Shown in pieces: positions 19,121 to 26,786 of a DNA stretch of 64,000 nucleotides. Positions within the stretch are counted from its first letter, which is position 1. The number at the start of each line of letters is the position of its first letter. The notes below the pieces were generated by a model. That model did not search any database. It saw only the letters and a program-made list of their open reading frames with translations, and had not been told where the DNA came from. Source of the stretch: Spirulinaceae cyanobacterium SM2_1_0 (GTDB taxonomy: Bacteria > Cyanobacteriota > Cyanobacteriia > Cyanobacteriales > Spirulinaceae); assembly GCA_012031265.1 (NCBI GenBank), contig JAAUTY010000007.1:1-64000 (forward strand). Reading direction: 5' to 3'. Both the position numbers and the translations under genes were made by a program.

Positions 19121-20116
19121 TCACGCCGACTGGGGCAGGCTCTCGGCTCCATGAGGCCTGACCCAACAAGCCACAGCCTGATCATCCGCAATGGTTTCCA
19201 GCGGCGGATCCTCCTGGCGGCAGCGGTCTTCGACAAACGGACAGCGGGACGCGAAGGGACAGCCAGTTGGGTAGTTGGCTAAATCGGGCGGCATTCCAGG
19301 GATCGCCTGGAGGCTGGCTTTGTGTCCTTGGTCGAGACGCGGGATGCTCCGTAGCAGACCGAGGGTGTAGGGATGGCGGGGGTTGGCATAGAGCTGATGC
19401 AAGGGTGCGGATTCGACAACCTGACCGGCATACATCACCAAGATGCGATCCGCGAGACCGGCGAGCAGCGACAGGTCATGGGTAATCCAAATCACAGCCA
19501 TGCCCAGTTCAGCTTGCAGGCGCTTGATGAGTTCGACAATCTGGGCCTGAATCGTGACATCGAGCGCTGTCGTCGGCTCATCGGCAATCAAGAGCTTCGG
19601 GTTGCAGGCTAAACCCATGGCAATCATCACCCGCTGCCGCATCCCGCCCGAAAACTGGTGCGGATAGCCACGAATGCGGCGGGTCGCATCGGCAATACCC
19701 ACGAGTTGTAGGAGTTCGATGGCGCGATCGCGCGCCTGACGCTGACCCAGCTTTAGATGCAAGCGGATCGCCTCCGTCAGTTGCCGCTCAACCGTCAGTA
19801 CCGGATTCAGCGAGGTCATCGGGTCTTGAAAAATCGTGGCGATGCGATTGCCTCGCAGGGCGCGGATTTGGCGCGAACTGAGCTGGAGCAAGTCTTGCCC
19901 CTCAAACCAAACCTCACCGCCGACGATTTTGCCGGGGGGCTGCGGGATCAGTTGCAGCACCGACAGCATGGTAATGCTTTTGCCAGAACCGGACTCGCCC
20001 ACGACGCCAAGAGTTTCCCGCTCGCGGACTTGAAACGAGACATGATTCACCGCCCGCACTACGCCAGTGTCGGTAAAAAAACAAGTTTGCAAATCGCGAA
20101 CATCAAGCAGTGGCAC
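19121..20116 (-). CDS. Oligopeptide/dipeptide ABC transporter ATP-binding protein (OppD/DppD)
   Basis: 331 aa. Walker A is [13 protein letters not shown], the signature is [16 protein letters not shown], and Walker B is [12 protein letters not shown]. The C-terminal oligo_HPY extension ([15 protein letters not shown], and [14 protein letters not shown] with clustered cysteines) defines the OppD/DppD group. It would power peptide uptake as one half of an ATPase pair. No permease, binding protein or OppF partner is next to it, so the transporter is scattered, which is common in cyanobacteria. Confidence 0.9.
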   Translation of the reverse strand: MPLLDVRDLQTCFFTDTGVVRAVNHVSFQVRERETLGVVGESGSGKSITMLSVLQLIPQPPGKIVGGEVWFEGQDLLQLSSRQIRALRGNRIATIFQDPMTSLNPVLTVERQLTEAIRLHLKLGQRQARDRAIELLQLVGIADATRRIRGYPHQFSGGMRQRVMIAMGLACNPKLLIADEPTTALDVTIQAQIVELIKRLQAELGMAVIWITHDLSLLAGLADRILVMYAGQVVESAPLHQLYANPRHPYTLGLLRSIPRLDQGHKASLQAIPGMPPDLANYPTGCPFASRCPFVEDRCRQEDPPLETIADDQAVACWVRPHGAESLPQSA

Positions 20117-20231
20117 GATATTGGTCTCGGTGAAGGGTCTGATTGTGGAGATACTGAGCGCTGGATCGCGTGTCTGATCAATTTAGAGCGTCCCAGCAAC
20201 CTTGCTGAGTGAGGTCGCAGTCCGCCGGAGT

Positions 20232-21119
20232 TTATGATGGCGGCGGCTGGTGGTAGGCGCGAATCATCGCCTGCGTGCCCTGCTCGTCGCCGCCCAGCGC
20301 TTGCACTTGTTCAAAAAATTGCTTGGCCATTGCTGTCCCTGGGATTGCCTGTCCAACGGCGGCGGCATTCGCTTGCACCAGGCGCAGATCCTTGAGCATA
20401 TGTTTGATCGCAAAACCGGGGGCAAAATCGGCGATCGCCACCTTCTCGCCCAGATTCGCCAGCGCCCAAGAACCCGCCGCCCCGCTACCACAGACTTCAA
20501 CAATTTGTTGCGGATCGAGTCCCATTTTCTCCGCCAGCAGCATTGCCTCGCAGATGCCGACCAGGTTAGCAGCGCAGAGGATCTGGTTGCACATCTTCAC
20601 GGCTTGCCCGCTGCCTACCGGCCCGCAGTGGTGGATCTGCGCGCCCATCGCCGCGAAATAGGGCTGAGCCACTGCAAAATCGGCCGCTTCGCCCCCGACC
20701 ATGAAGGTGAGCGTGCCGCGCTGAGCGCCAATGTCACCGCCGGAGACCGGGGCATCGAGGAAACGTAAACCTTGAGCGGCGAGCGATCGCCCCACCGTCT
20801 GCGCCGCCAGCGGCCCGATCGTGCTGGTATCGACGACTAAGGCACCAGCTTTCGCCCCGGTCGCCGCACCCTCGGGCGGCAGCAGCACAGCTTCGACATC
20901 GGGCACGTCGCCGACGCAACTGAAGATGACTTCAGCGTCAGCGACGGCGGCGGCGAGTGAAGAGGCGATCTGCGCCCCGGCGGCAGCGGCAACCTGAACC
21001 CCCGGTCGGTTGGGGGTACGATTCCAGCCGCTGACCGCGAAGCCCGCCCGCGCTAAGTTTGCAGCCATCGCACCGCCCATCGTGCCCAAGCCGAGAAACG
21101 CTAATTTGAGGTCAGTCAT
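20232..21119 (-). CDS. NAD(P)-dependent beta-hydroxyacid dehydrogenase
   Basis: 295 aa. The N-terminus LAFLGLGTMGGAMAANLA is the dinucleotide motif, followed by GWNRTPNR, whose R/T residues suggest NADPH preference. The substrate loop DAPVSGGDIGAQRGTLTFMVGG and the catalytic Lys in GSGQAVKMCNQ are those of 3-hydroxyisobutyrate/tartronate-semialdehyde/succinic-semialdehyde reductases. In cyanobacteria similar proteins reduce succinic semialdehyde or glyoxylate, but motifs do not fix the substrate. It is alone on its strand. Confidence 0.85.
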   Translation of the reverse strand: MTDLKLAFLGLGTMGGAMAANLARAGFAVSGWNRTPNRPGVQVAAAAGAQIASSLAAAVADAEVIFSCVGDVPDVEAVLLPPEGAATGAKAGALVVDTSTIGPLAAQTVGRSLAAQGLRFLDAPVSGGDIGAQRGTLTFMVGGEAADFAVAQPYFAAMGAQIHHCGPVGSGQAVKMCNQILCAANLVGICEAMLLAEKMGLDPQQIVEVCGSGAAGSWALANLGEKVAIADFAPGFAIKHMLKDLRLVQANAAAVGQAIPGTAMAKQFFEQVQALGGDEQGTQAMIRAYHQPPPS

Positions 21120-21324
21120 GTTGTTAGATTGGCTGGCGTTTTGTCTGGCTGGCGATCGCTCACCGTCAGCCGCAGCTTCGGTGACATGGCTGGTAGAGAT
21201 TCGTCGTTATTTTACTCTTACTGGAGAGATTTAGAACAGGTGACACAGCGCGGCACAAGGTGCATGACATTGTTGAGAACTGGGCTGATTTTCGGCTACT
21301 TTCCTGACCAGCCATAGGAAACCC

Positions 21325-21357
21325 GTATCAGGGAATAGATAAGTCTAACCCTGATAC
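21325..21357. promoter_or_regulatory. Perfect 9-bp inverted repeat in the leader of the RGSGR gene
   Basis: GTATCAGGG (21325-21333) and CCCTGATAC (21349-21357) flank a 15-nt spacer and end 11 nt before the ATG at 21369, next to the GGGAG Shine-Dalgarno sequence. The spacer and right arm include GTCTAACCC, which equals one half of the HetR recognition palindrome as I recall it from hetP/patS-type promoters; the other half is not present. The repeat could be an operator or an RNA hairpin that hides the ribosome site. Confidence 0.5.
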
Positions 21358-21368
21358 AGGGAGCTGCT

Positions 21369-21623
21369 ATGCACATTTACGTTTCTCTAATACTGCTGAG
21401 CTTACTATCGATCTCGCTTTCTGTGAAGGCGGATGTAGCGAGCGCTCAGCCAGTGACTGGCCCTACGGAACAGAAGACGGCGGCGAGCTGCAAGTATCCT
21501 TGCAGCGATCGCGGCAGCGGTCGGCGGAGTTTCCGACGGGATGAGGTTGATGTTGAGAAGGCACGGGGTAGCGGCCGTCGCGAAGCGGATCTTCGGACTC
21601 GCAAGCTAGCGAATCTCGGCTAA
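21369..21623 (+). CDS. Small secreted protein with two RGSGR pentapeptides, PatX-like
   Basis: 84 aa from ATG 21369, with a GGGAG ribosome site. Residues 1-20 form a hydrophobic signal peptide (YVSLILLSLLSISL), with possible cleavage after the ADVASAQ region. The mature part has two cysteines (C41, C45) and two identical RGSGRR repeats, RGSGR at 48-52 and 66-70. RGSGR is the active pentapeptide of PatS and of HetN, inhibitors of the regulator HetR; PatX proteins of filamentous cyanobacteria combine a signal peptide with a C-terminal RGSGR-type motif and are of this size. I infer a PatX-like morphogen precursor; the second copy of the motif is unusual. HetR itself is not in the window. Confidence 0.6.
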   Translation: MHIYVSLILLSLLSISLSVKADVASAQPVTGPTEQKTAASCKYPCSDRGSGRRSFRRDEVDVEKARGSGRREADLRTRKLANLG

Positions 21624-21794
21624 GACATCTGCAACTCTCCACCAATCATCAGGGGGATGGTTCTACATCCCTTTTTTGTTGGCTGTTGCTCCCGACCGAC
21701 CAGCGCGCCGCCGTAAAGAAACGCAACATTTCGGCGATCGCCCCCAATCAAGGCAGTATCGTGAGTGAAATCATTTGTGTAGCAAGCGTTACCC

Positions 21795-23765
21795 ATGTCA
21801 CAAGCGACCATTGAATCGATCCTGAAGGAGCAGCGTACCTTTCCGCCGTCACCGGAGTTCGCAGCGCAGGCGTCGATCAGCAGCATGGACGAATATCGGC
21901 AACTCTACGAAAAAGCGCAAGCCGATCCCGCAGGCTTCTGGGCCGAACTCGCCGAGCAAGAATTGCACTGGTTTCAAAAGTGGGATCAGGTGCTCGACTG
22001 GCAGCCGCCCTTTGCCAAGTGGTTTGTCAACGGCAAGCTGAATCTGTCCTACAACTGCCTCGATCGCCACCTGACCACCTGGCGCAAAAATAAGGCAGCG
22101 CTGATCTGGGAAGGCGAACCCGGCGACTCGCGCACCCTCACCTACGCGCAGCTCCACCGCGAAGTCTGCCAGATGGCGAATGTTTACAAGCAACTGGGAG
22201 TGAAGAAGGGCGATCTGGTCGGGATTTATATGCCGATGATCCCCGAGGCCGCGATCGCCATGCTCGCCTGCGCCCGCATCGGCGCAGCCCACAGCGTCAT
22301 CTTCGGCGGCTTCAGTGCCGAGGCGCTCAAAGCACGTCTCCTGGATGCCAATGCCAAGCTGGTCGTCACCGCCGACGGCGGTTTCCGCAAAGACAAGATT
22401 GTGCCGCTCAAACCGGCCGTAGACGAGGCACTGCAAGATGACGGCGTGCCCAGTGTGGACAATGTGCTCGTCGTCCGCCGCACCGAACAGAAAATTCACA
22501 TGGAACCCGGTCGCGACCACTGGTGGCACGACCTGCAAGCCGGTGCGTCCAAAGACTGCCCCGCCGAGCCAATGGACAGCGAGGATCTGCTCTTCATCCT
22601 CTACACCAGCGGCACAACCGGCAAACCAAAAGGCGTCGTCCACACCACCGGCGGCTACAATCTCTACACCCACATCACCTGCAAGTGGACATTTGACCTC
22701 AAGGACACCGATGTCTACTGGTGTACCGCCGATGTCGGCTGGATCACCGGCCACAGCTACATCGTCTACGGCCCACTGTCAAATGGCGCGACCAGCCTCA
22801 TGTTTGAAGGCGCGCCGCGTCCCTCGAATCCCGGCTGCCTCTGGGATGTCGTCGAGAAATACGGCGTCACCATTTTCTACACCGCCCCCACCGCCATCCG
22901 CGCCCTGATCAAGATGGGTGAGCACCTGCCCAATGCCCGCGATCTCTCCTCGCTGCGCATCCTGGGGACGGTCGGCGAGCCGATCAACCCCGAAGCCTGG
23001 ATGTGGTATCACCGCGTCATCGGCGGCGGACGCTGCCCGATTGTCGATACCTGGTGGCAGACCGAGACAGGCGGCTTCATGCTCACACCGCTGCCCGGAG
23101 CGACGGCGACGAAGCCGGGATCAGCGACCTTCCCGTTCCCCGGGATCATCGCCGATATCGTTGACCTCGAAGGCAATCCGGTGGCGGACAATCAGGGCGG
23201 CTATCTCGTTATTAAGCATCCCTGGCCGAGCATGATGCGAACCGTCTATGGCGATGACGAGCGCTTCCGCCGCACTTACTGGGAGCACATTGCCCCCCAG
23301 GATGGGCAATCCCTCTACTTTGCCGGTGATGGCGCGCGTCGCGATGAGGATGGCTATTTTTGGGTGATGGGTCGCGTCGATGACGTGATCAATGTCTCCG
23401 GTCACCGCCTCGGCACGATGGAGGTGGAGTCGGCGCTGGTCTCCCACCCGGCGGTGGCCGAAGCAGCGGTGGTCGGTCGCCCCGATGAGGTCAAGGGCGA
23501 GGATGTCTTTGCGTTTGTCACTTTGGAAGGGAGTGGCGATGGCTCAGAGGCGCTAGCTGAAGAGCTGAAGGCGCATGTGGTGAAGGAAATCGGCGCGATC
23601 GCCCGTCCCAGTGAAATCCGCTTCACCGACGCCATGCCCAAGACCCGCTCCGGCAAGATCATGCGCCGCCTATTGCGCAACCTGGCGGCTGGTCAGGAGG
23701 TCGCAGGTGACACCTCGACGCTGGAAGATCGCAGCGTCCTTGACAAACTACGCGGCGGCGCATAA
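21795..23765 (+). CDS. acs: Acetyl-CoA synthetase (AMP-forming)
   Basis: 656 aa, the normal length. The adenylation signature [17 protein letters not shown] is near residue 270; [10 protein letters not shown] and [20 protein letters not shown] are the core motifs of the family, and [14 protein letters not shown] near the C-terminus holds the catalytic lysine that protein acetyltransferases modify in relatives. The enzyme activates acetate to acetyl-CoA via acetyl-AMP. It is monocistronic, with the hairpin at 23828-23851 downstream. Confidence 0.96.
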   Translation: MSQATIESILKEQRTFPPSPEFAAQASISSMDEYRQLYEKAQADPAGFWAELAEQELHWFQKWDQVLDWQPPFAKWFVNGKLNLSYNCLDRHLTTWRKNKAALIWEGEPGDSRTLTYAQLHREVCQMANVYKQLGVKKGDLVGIYMPMIPEAAIAMLACARIGAAHSVIFGGFSAEALKARLLDANAKLVVTADGGFRKDKIVPLKPAVDEALQDDGVPSVDNVLVVRRTEQKIHMEPGRDHWWHDLQAGASKDCPAEPMDSEDLLFILYTSGTTGKPKGVVHTTGGYNLYTHITCKWTFDLKDTDVYWCTADVGWITGHSYIVYGPLSNGATSLMFEGAPRPSNPGCLWDVVEKYGVTIFYTAPTAIRALIKMGEHLPNARDLSSLRILGTVGEPINPEAWMWYHRVIGGGRCPIVDTWWQTETGGFMLTPLPGATATKPGSATFPFPGIIADIVDLEGNPVADNQGGYLVIKHPWPSMMRTVYGDDERFRRTYWEHIAPQDGQSLYFAGDGARRDEDGYFWVMGRVDDVINVSGHRLGTMEVESALVSHPAVAEAAVVGRPDEVKGEDVFAFVTLEGSGDGSEALAEELKAHVVKEIGAIARPSEIRFTDAMPKTRSGKIMRRLLRNLAAGQEVAGDTSTLEDRSVLDKLRGGA

Positions 23766-23827
23766 GCCCTGACTGCCTGACACATCTTTTCGTAGGTTTG
23801 GTTGAGCCTAGCGTGATTTCCTCTGGA

Positions 23828-23851
23828 GACGCTCCGCGAACGCGGAGCGTC
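23828..23851. terminator. Perfect 11-bp hairpin after acs
   Basis: GACGCTCCGCG and CGCGGAGCGTC are separated by AA and lie 62 bp after the acs stop. The stem is very GC-rich but has no T-run, so it is a terminator-like or transcript-stabilising hairpin rather than a classical rho-independent terminator. Confidence 0.45.
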
Positions 23852-24200
23852 TTCTAAGAAACTTCCGGGAGCGGAGATTGGGGGACAAGCTCGAACCCCA
23901 TCTGCTGAGATGGCTGAGTCATGAGGATTCTAAGGAACAGCAAGGGGCTCTAACCGGGGACGGTTGTTGGAGAATCTTCTAAACGGGATAGCTAGGGCTT
24001 CACCAGTGTCTTCACCACAGCTCCCAGGACCATGCTCCAAAACAGGCATTAAGGCACCAGTGGCACTGCGGTCTTAACTGTTAGAGCTTACGGTTACGAT
24101 AGACACATCCCCCTGTTTATTCCGTACATTACCCAACATTTGGGGTTGGGTCTGTTGCTCCAGAGGAGATAGCCCAACAACCATAAGGGTTAGAGTTGGG
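23852..24200. other. Non-coding stretch after acs
   Basis: I see no convincing gene here. Several short frames on both strands are broken by stops and carry no motif. The sequence could be a decayed mobile element, but no terminal repeats or transposase motif support that. Confidence 0.35.
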
Positions 24201-24539
24201 TTGCTCGCATCAACTGTAGTGGATACACTCCAAGCCCTGACCCGGCGGTTAGAGGCTCCTGAGCACAGGCTGACCTCAGAGAAGAAACGCCTATGGTCGT
24301 GCAATGATGACGCCCTCGAAGCTGATACTGACGCGCAGATCGAGTTTCTGGAGGCGCAGGAAGCGACCCAAAAACAGCGCTTGCAGCAGTATATTCAAGC
24401 CTATGACCACCTAGCTGAGAAACAGACCCGCTTGACGTCCATCAACGTGAGCTTGTGCCGTGAGCGTTGGCGGATTCCTGAATTCGATCCCGCACCCCCA
24501 AGCTACAGTGGCGCTCAGTCCTCAGGCTCATCGACGTGA
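24201..24539 (+). CDS. Hypothetical coiled-coil protein, doubtful
   Basis: A 112-residue frame starting with TTG. Residues about 40-75 (DAQIEFLEAQEATQKQRLQQ and following) are rich in Glu/Gln/Leu and could form a coiled coil. The last 25 bases overlap the 3' end of the opposite-strand smtB-like gene. There is no recognised domain and no clear ribosome site, and the upstream region looks degraded. It may be a remnant rather than an active gene. Confidence 0.25.
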   Translation: MLASTVVDTLQALTRRLEAPEHRLTSEKKRLWSCNDDALEADTDAQIEFLEAQEATQKQRLQQYIQAYDHLAEKQTRLTSINVSLCRERWRIPEFDPAPPSYSGAQSSGSST

Positions 24540-24913
24540 TCGGCAACAGCGCGATAGACATCGAAAATATGCTGATCCTTGAGCGAGTAGTAGACCTTGC
24601 GACCTTGTTTACGGTAGCGGACGAGACGGCGATCGCGCAGTGTGCGGAGTTGGTGCGACACAGCCGACTCCGAGAGCTTAACCAGGGCGGCGAGATCGCA
24701 GACACACAGCTCTCGCTCTGCCAGCACCGCGAGGAGCCGCAGGCGATTGGGATCGGCGAGAACCGCAAAGAGTTCCGCCATCTGCTGCGCCTTGTCAGCC
24801 GTCAGGACGCTGACATTGAGGGCGCGAACTTGTTCAAGGTCGATGGGATGACGAGTCTCGCACTGGTCAGCGTGAGCAGGGTCAGGGGTGGCGGGTTGGG
24901 AGGGGGCAATCAT
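24515..24913 (-). CDS. smtB: ArsR/SmtB-family zinc-sensing repressor
   Basis: 132 aa from ATG 24913. The winged helix with LADPNRLRLLAVLAERELCV and SESAVSHQLRTLRDRRLVRY is close to SmtB/ZiaR. Both metal sites are visible: alpha-5 residues D113, H115, H126 and E129 (spacing as D104/H106/H117/E120 of SmtB), and an alpha-3N site with C70 and C72 in ELCVCDL, plus C18 and H22 near the N-terminus. ZiaR and CadC also have this CVC, so ziaR is an alternative name. It is divergent from smtA, 265 bp away, the classical smt arrangement, and should repress smtA until zinc binds. Confidence 0.88.
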   Translation of the reverse strand: MIAPSQPATPDPAHADQCETRHPIDLEQVRALNVSVLTADKAQQMAELFAVLADPNRLRLLAVLAERELCVCDLAALVKLSESAVSHQLRTLRDRRLVRYRKQGRKVYYSLKDQHIFDVYRAVADHVDEPED

Positions 24914-25092
24914 AAAACGTGTAGGGAGTGAGGGCGCGCTAGAGCACCGATACAGAACTCTGGTTGCTTGCCTGAGAAGTGCCAAATCTCGTACGCCAAC
25001 CAACGAAGAAATCAGGATTCTAGAACTACTGTACCGGCGCGCTAGCTCAGCGCGGCATATCGCTTCAATAAATCTTTATCCATCCTACTATA

Positions 25093-25146
25093 TCTGAACC
25101 TTGATTCATGTGTTATGGTTTTATATATGAGCAATCGCTCATGTAT
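25093..25146. promoter_or_regulatory. Candidate SmtB operators in the smtB-smtA intergenic region
   Basis: Two inverted repeats lie upstream of smtA. The stronger, at 25123-25146, is ATATATGAGC-AATC-GCTCATGTAT with one mismatch between arms, close to the 12-2-12 palindromes bound by SmtB/ArsR zinc sensors. The weaker, at 25095-25108, is TGAA-n6-TTCA. The former ends 32 bp before the smtA ATG. The assignment is by position and symmetry. Confidence 0.6.
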
Positions 25147-25178
25147 TCAGTCTATCAATTCCTACGAGGTTTTACGCC

Positions 25179-25346
25179 ATGACTACCGTGACTCAGATGA
25201 AATGCGCCTGCGAGTCCTGCCTTTGCGTTGTTGATGTCGCATCTGCCGTGCAGAAAGACGGCAAGCCCTATTGCAGCGAGGCCTGCGCCAATGGGCATCC
25301 AGATGGTGCGGGTTGCGGCCATGCGGGTTGCACCTGCCACAGCTAG
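25179..25346 (+). CDS. smtA: Metallothionein SmtA
   Basis: 55 aa, missed by size-based gene finding. The sequence MKCACESCLCVV, YCSEACANGH and GCGHAGCTCHS reproduces the SmtA pattern: nine cysteines (C9, C11, C14, C16, C32, C36, C46, C51, C53) and the metal-binding His pair (H40, H48), with an extra C-terminal H54. SmtA binds four zinc ions in a Zn4Cys9His2 cluster and buffers excess zinc and cadmium. It is transcribed away from the SmtB-type repressor gene, with a palindrome in the promoter. A GAGG ribosome site precedes the ATG. Confidence 0.95.
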   Translation: MTTVTQMKCACESCLCVVDVASAVQKDGKPYCSEACANGHPDGAGCGHAGCTCHS

Positions 25347-25533
25347 TATCGCTCCCGGAAGGCAGAAAAACTCTATTTTCAAGCCTTCCCACCAACTCAA
25401 ATGGTGTGCTCACTGCCGTCTTCGACTGGAGACGCGCTCATATCTACGGCGCTGCGCGTGGAGATCGGCTGATGCTAAATCTCCACGCACTTTTTTGGGG
25501 GCTGGTGGTGCGATCACGGCGGTGAGCAGTGTA

Positions 25534-25567
25534 GAATGATCCTCACTTCATAGAATGATTCTCATTC
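25534..25567. promoter_or_regulatory. Tandem Zur/Fur-type boxes upstream of znuA
   Basis: The site at 25553-25567 is a perfect 6-3-6 palindrome, GAATGA-TTC-TCATTC. A second, GAATGA-TCC-TCACTTC, starts 19 bp upstream at 25534. They lie 31-64 bp before znuA, where a Zur repressor would block transcription when zinc is sufficient. Assignment to Zur rather than Fur rests on the zinc-uptake gene downstream. Confidence 0.6.
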
Positions 25568-25597
25568 TTAGCTGTTTCCCCGCTTGGAGCACTAGAT

Positions 25598-26659
25598 ATG
25601 CTGACTCAACGTCACATCGGCCGCACACTGGCAAGCATTTTGGGGCTGGGGCTGCTCAGTTGTGCCGCCCCCGATTCGCCTCCTGCTGCTGATCCCCCTG
25701 CCGCTGAAACCGATCCTCCAGCCGCCGCGAGCATCGTTGCCACGGATACGATCCTCTGTGACCTCATCCAGCAACTGGCCGCTGAGACGATCGAGCTGAC
25801 TTGTCTCATGGAACCGGGTCAAGACCCCCACACCTACCAGCCAACGCCATCCGCTCGCCGCGCCCTCGAACAGGCGGATCTTGTCTTTCACGGCGGCTAC
25901 CAAATCGCACCCGGTTTGGAGGGGGTGATCACCGCGACGGTCGCGTCGTCAGTGGCGATCGCGGTCTACGAGGAGGCTGTGCCAGAACCAATCCTGGCAG
26001 AGCACCACCACCATGATCACGGCGATGAGTCTCATGCTGACGACGAAGCGCATGACCATGACCACGCTGAAGATGAAGCCCATGCAGACAGCGAGACGGG
26101 AGAGCTAGAGCCAGATCCTCATGTCTGGCATGACGTGGCAAATGTCATCGCGGCTATCGACATCATTGCCACGCGGCTCAGCCAACTTAATCCCGACCAG
26201 GCTGAGCGCTACCAACAAAATGCGGCAACACTCACCGCCGAACTTCAACGCTTAGATGCTTGGGTGCTGGCTCAGATTGAGACCATTCCCAGGGAGCAGC
26301 GCGTTTTGGTGACCACTCACGATGCGTTCAACTACTACGCCGCCGCCTATGGGTTGACGAATACCGCGCTGCAAGGCATCAGCACTGATGATGCGCCCTC
26401 AGCCGCCCGTATTAAAGAGTTGACGGAAACGGTGGCGACGACTCAGGTGCCGATGATTTTTGTTGAAGCCACGGCTAATCCTAAGGCTCTAGAAACCGTT
26501 GCCCGCGAGGCCGGAATCCAAGTGGCGGCTGAGCCGCTGTTTACGGGGTCGCTGGGCGAGGCTGGCAGTGAGCAGGCCAACTATGTGCAGGCGATCGCCT
26601 ACAACACCTGCACGATCGTCACCGCGCTCGGTGGTCAGTGCCAGCCCTTTAGCGATTGA
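25598..26659 (+). CDS. znuA: Zinc ABC transporter substrate-binding lipoprotein (ZnuA-like)
   Basis: 353 aa. The N-terminus ends in a lipobox (GLGLLSCAAP), so it should be a lipid-anchored periplasmic protein. The cluster A-I fold is shown by the metal-ligand segments DPHTYQPTPSA and DPHVWHDVANV, the TTHDAFNYYAAAYGL segment and the late FVEATANPKA. Between the first two lies a His/Asp/Glu-rich loop (about 130-165, EHHHHDHGDESHADDEAHDH) typical of zinc-binding ZnuA. No znuB or znuC is adjacent. The Zur-like boxes upstream and smtA/smtB next door fit a zinc role. Confidence 0.9.
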   Translation: MLTQRHIGRTLASILGLGLLSCAAPDSPPAADPPAAETDPPAAASIVATDTILCDLIQQLAAETIELTCLMEPGQDPHTYQPTPSARRALEQADLVFHGGYQIAPGLEGVITATVASSVAIAVYEEAVPEPILAEHHHHDHGDESHADDEAHDHDHAEDEAHADSETGELEPDPHVWHDVANVIAAIDIIATRLSQLNPDQAERYQQNAATLTAELQRLDAWVLAQIETIPREQRVLVTTHDAFNYYAAAYGLTNTALQGISTDDAPSAARIKELTETVATTQVPMIFVEATANPKALETVAREAGIQVAAEPLFTGSLGEAGSEQANYVQAIAYNTCTIVTALGGQCQPFSD

Positions 26660-26703
26660 TACCCAGTCCAAATTTTTTGCCCCCGAAATGAAATTAACGG
26701 TGG

Positions 26704-26724
26704 GGGAGGGTTTGAAACCCTCCC
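26704..26724. terminator. Hairpin between convergent znuA and omp85 genes
   Basis: A perfect palindrome with arms GGGAGGGTTT and AAACCCTCCC around one G, placed between the stops of two convergent genes. It may end or stabilise transcripts from both sides. No long T-run follows on either strand. Confidence 0.5.
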
Positions 26725-26786
26725 AATATTGCAAATTTTGGGGTTCACGCTCCGGATTTAGTACGAGGCGGCGATCGCCGTGACCC

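Noticed and set aside
21849-22754. 301-codon minus-strand frame inside acs
   Set aside because: Antisense shadow of the acetyl-CoA synthetase gene.
24074-24304. 76-codon minus-strand frame between acs and the smtB-like gene
   Set aside because: No ribosome site, motif or conserved neighbour; the area looks non-coding.
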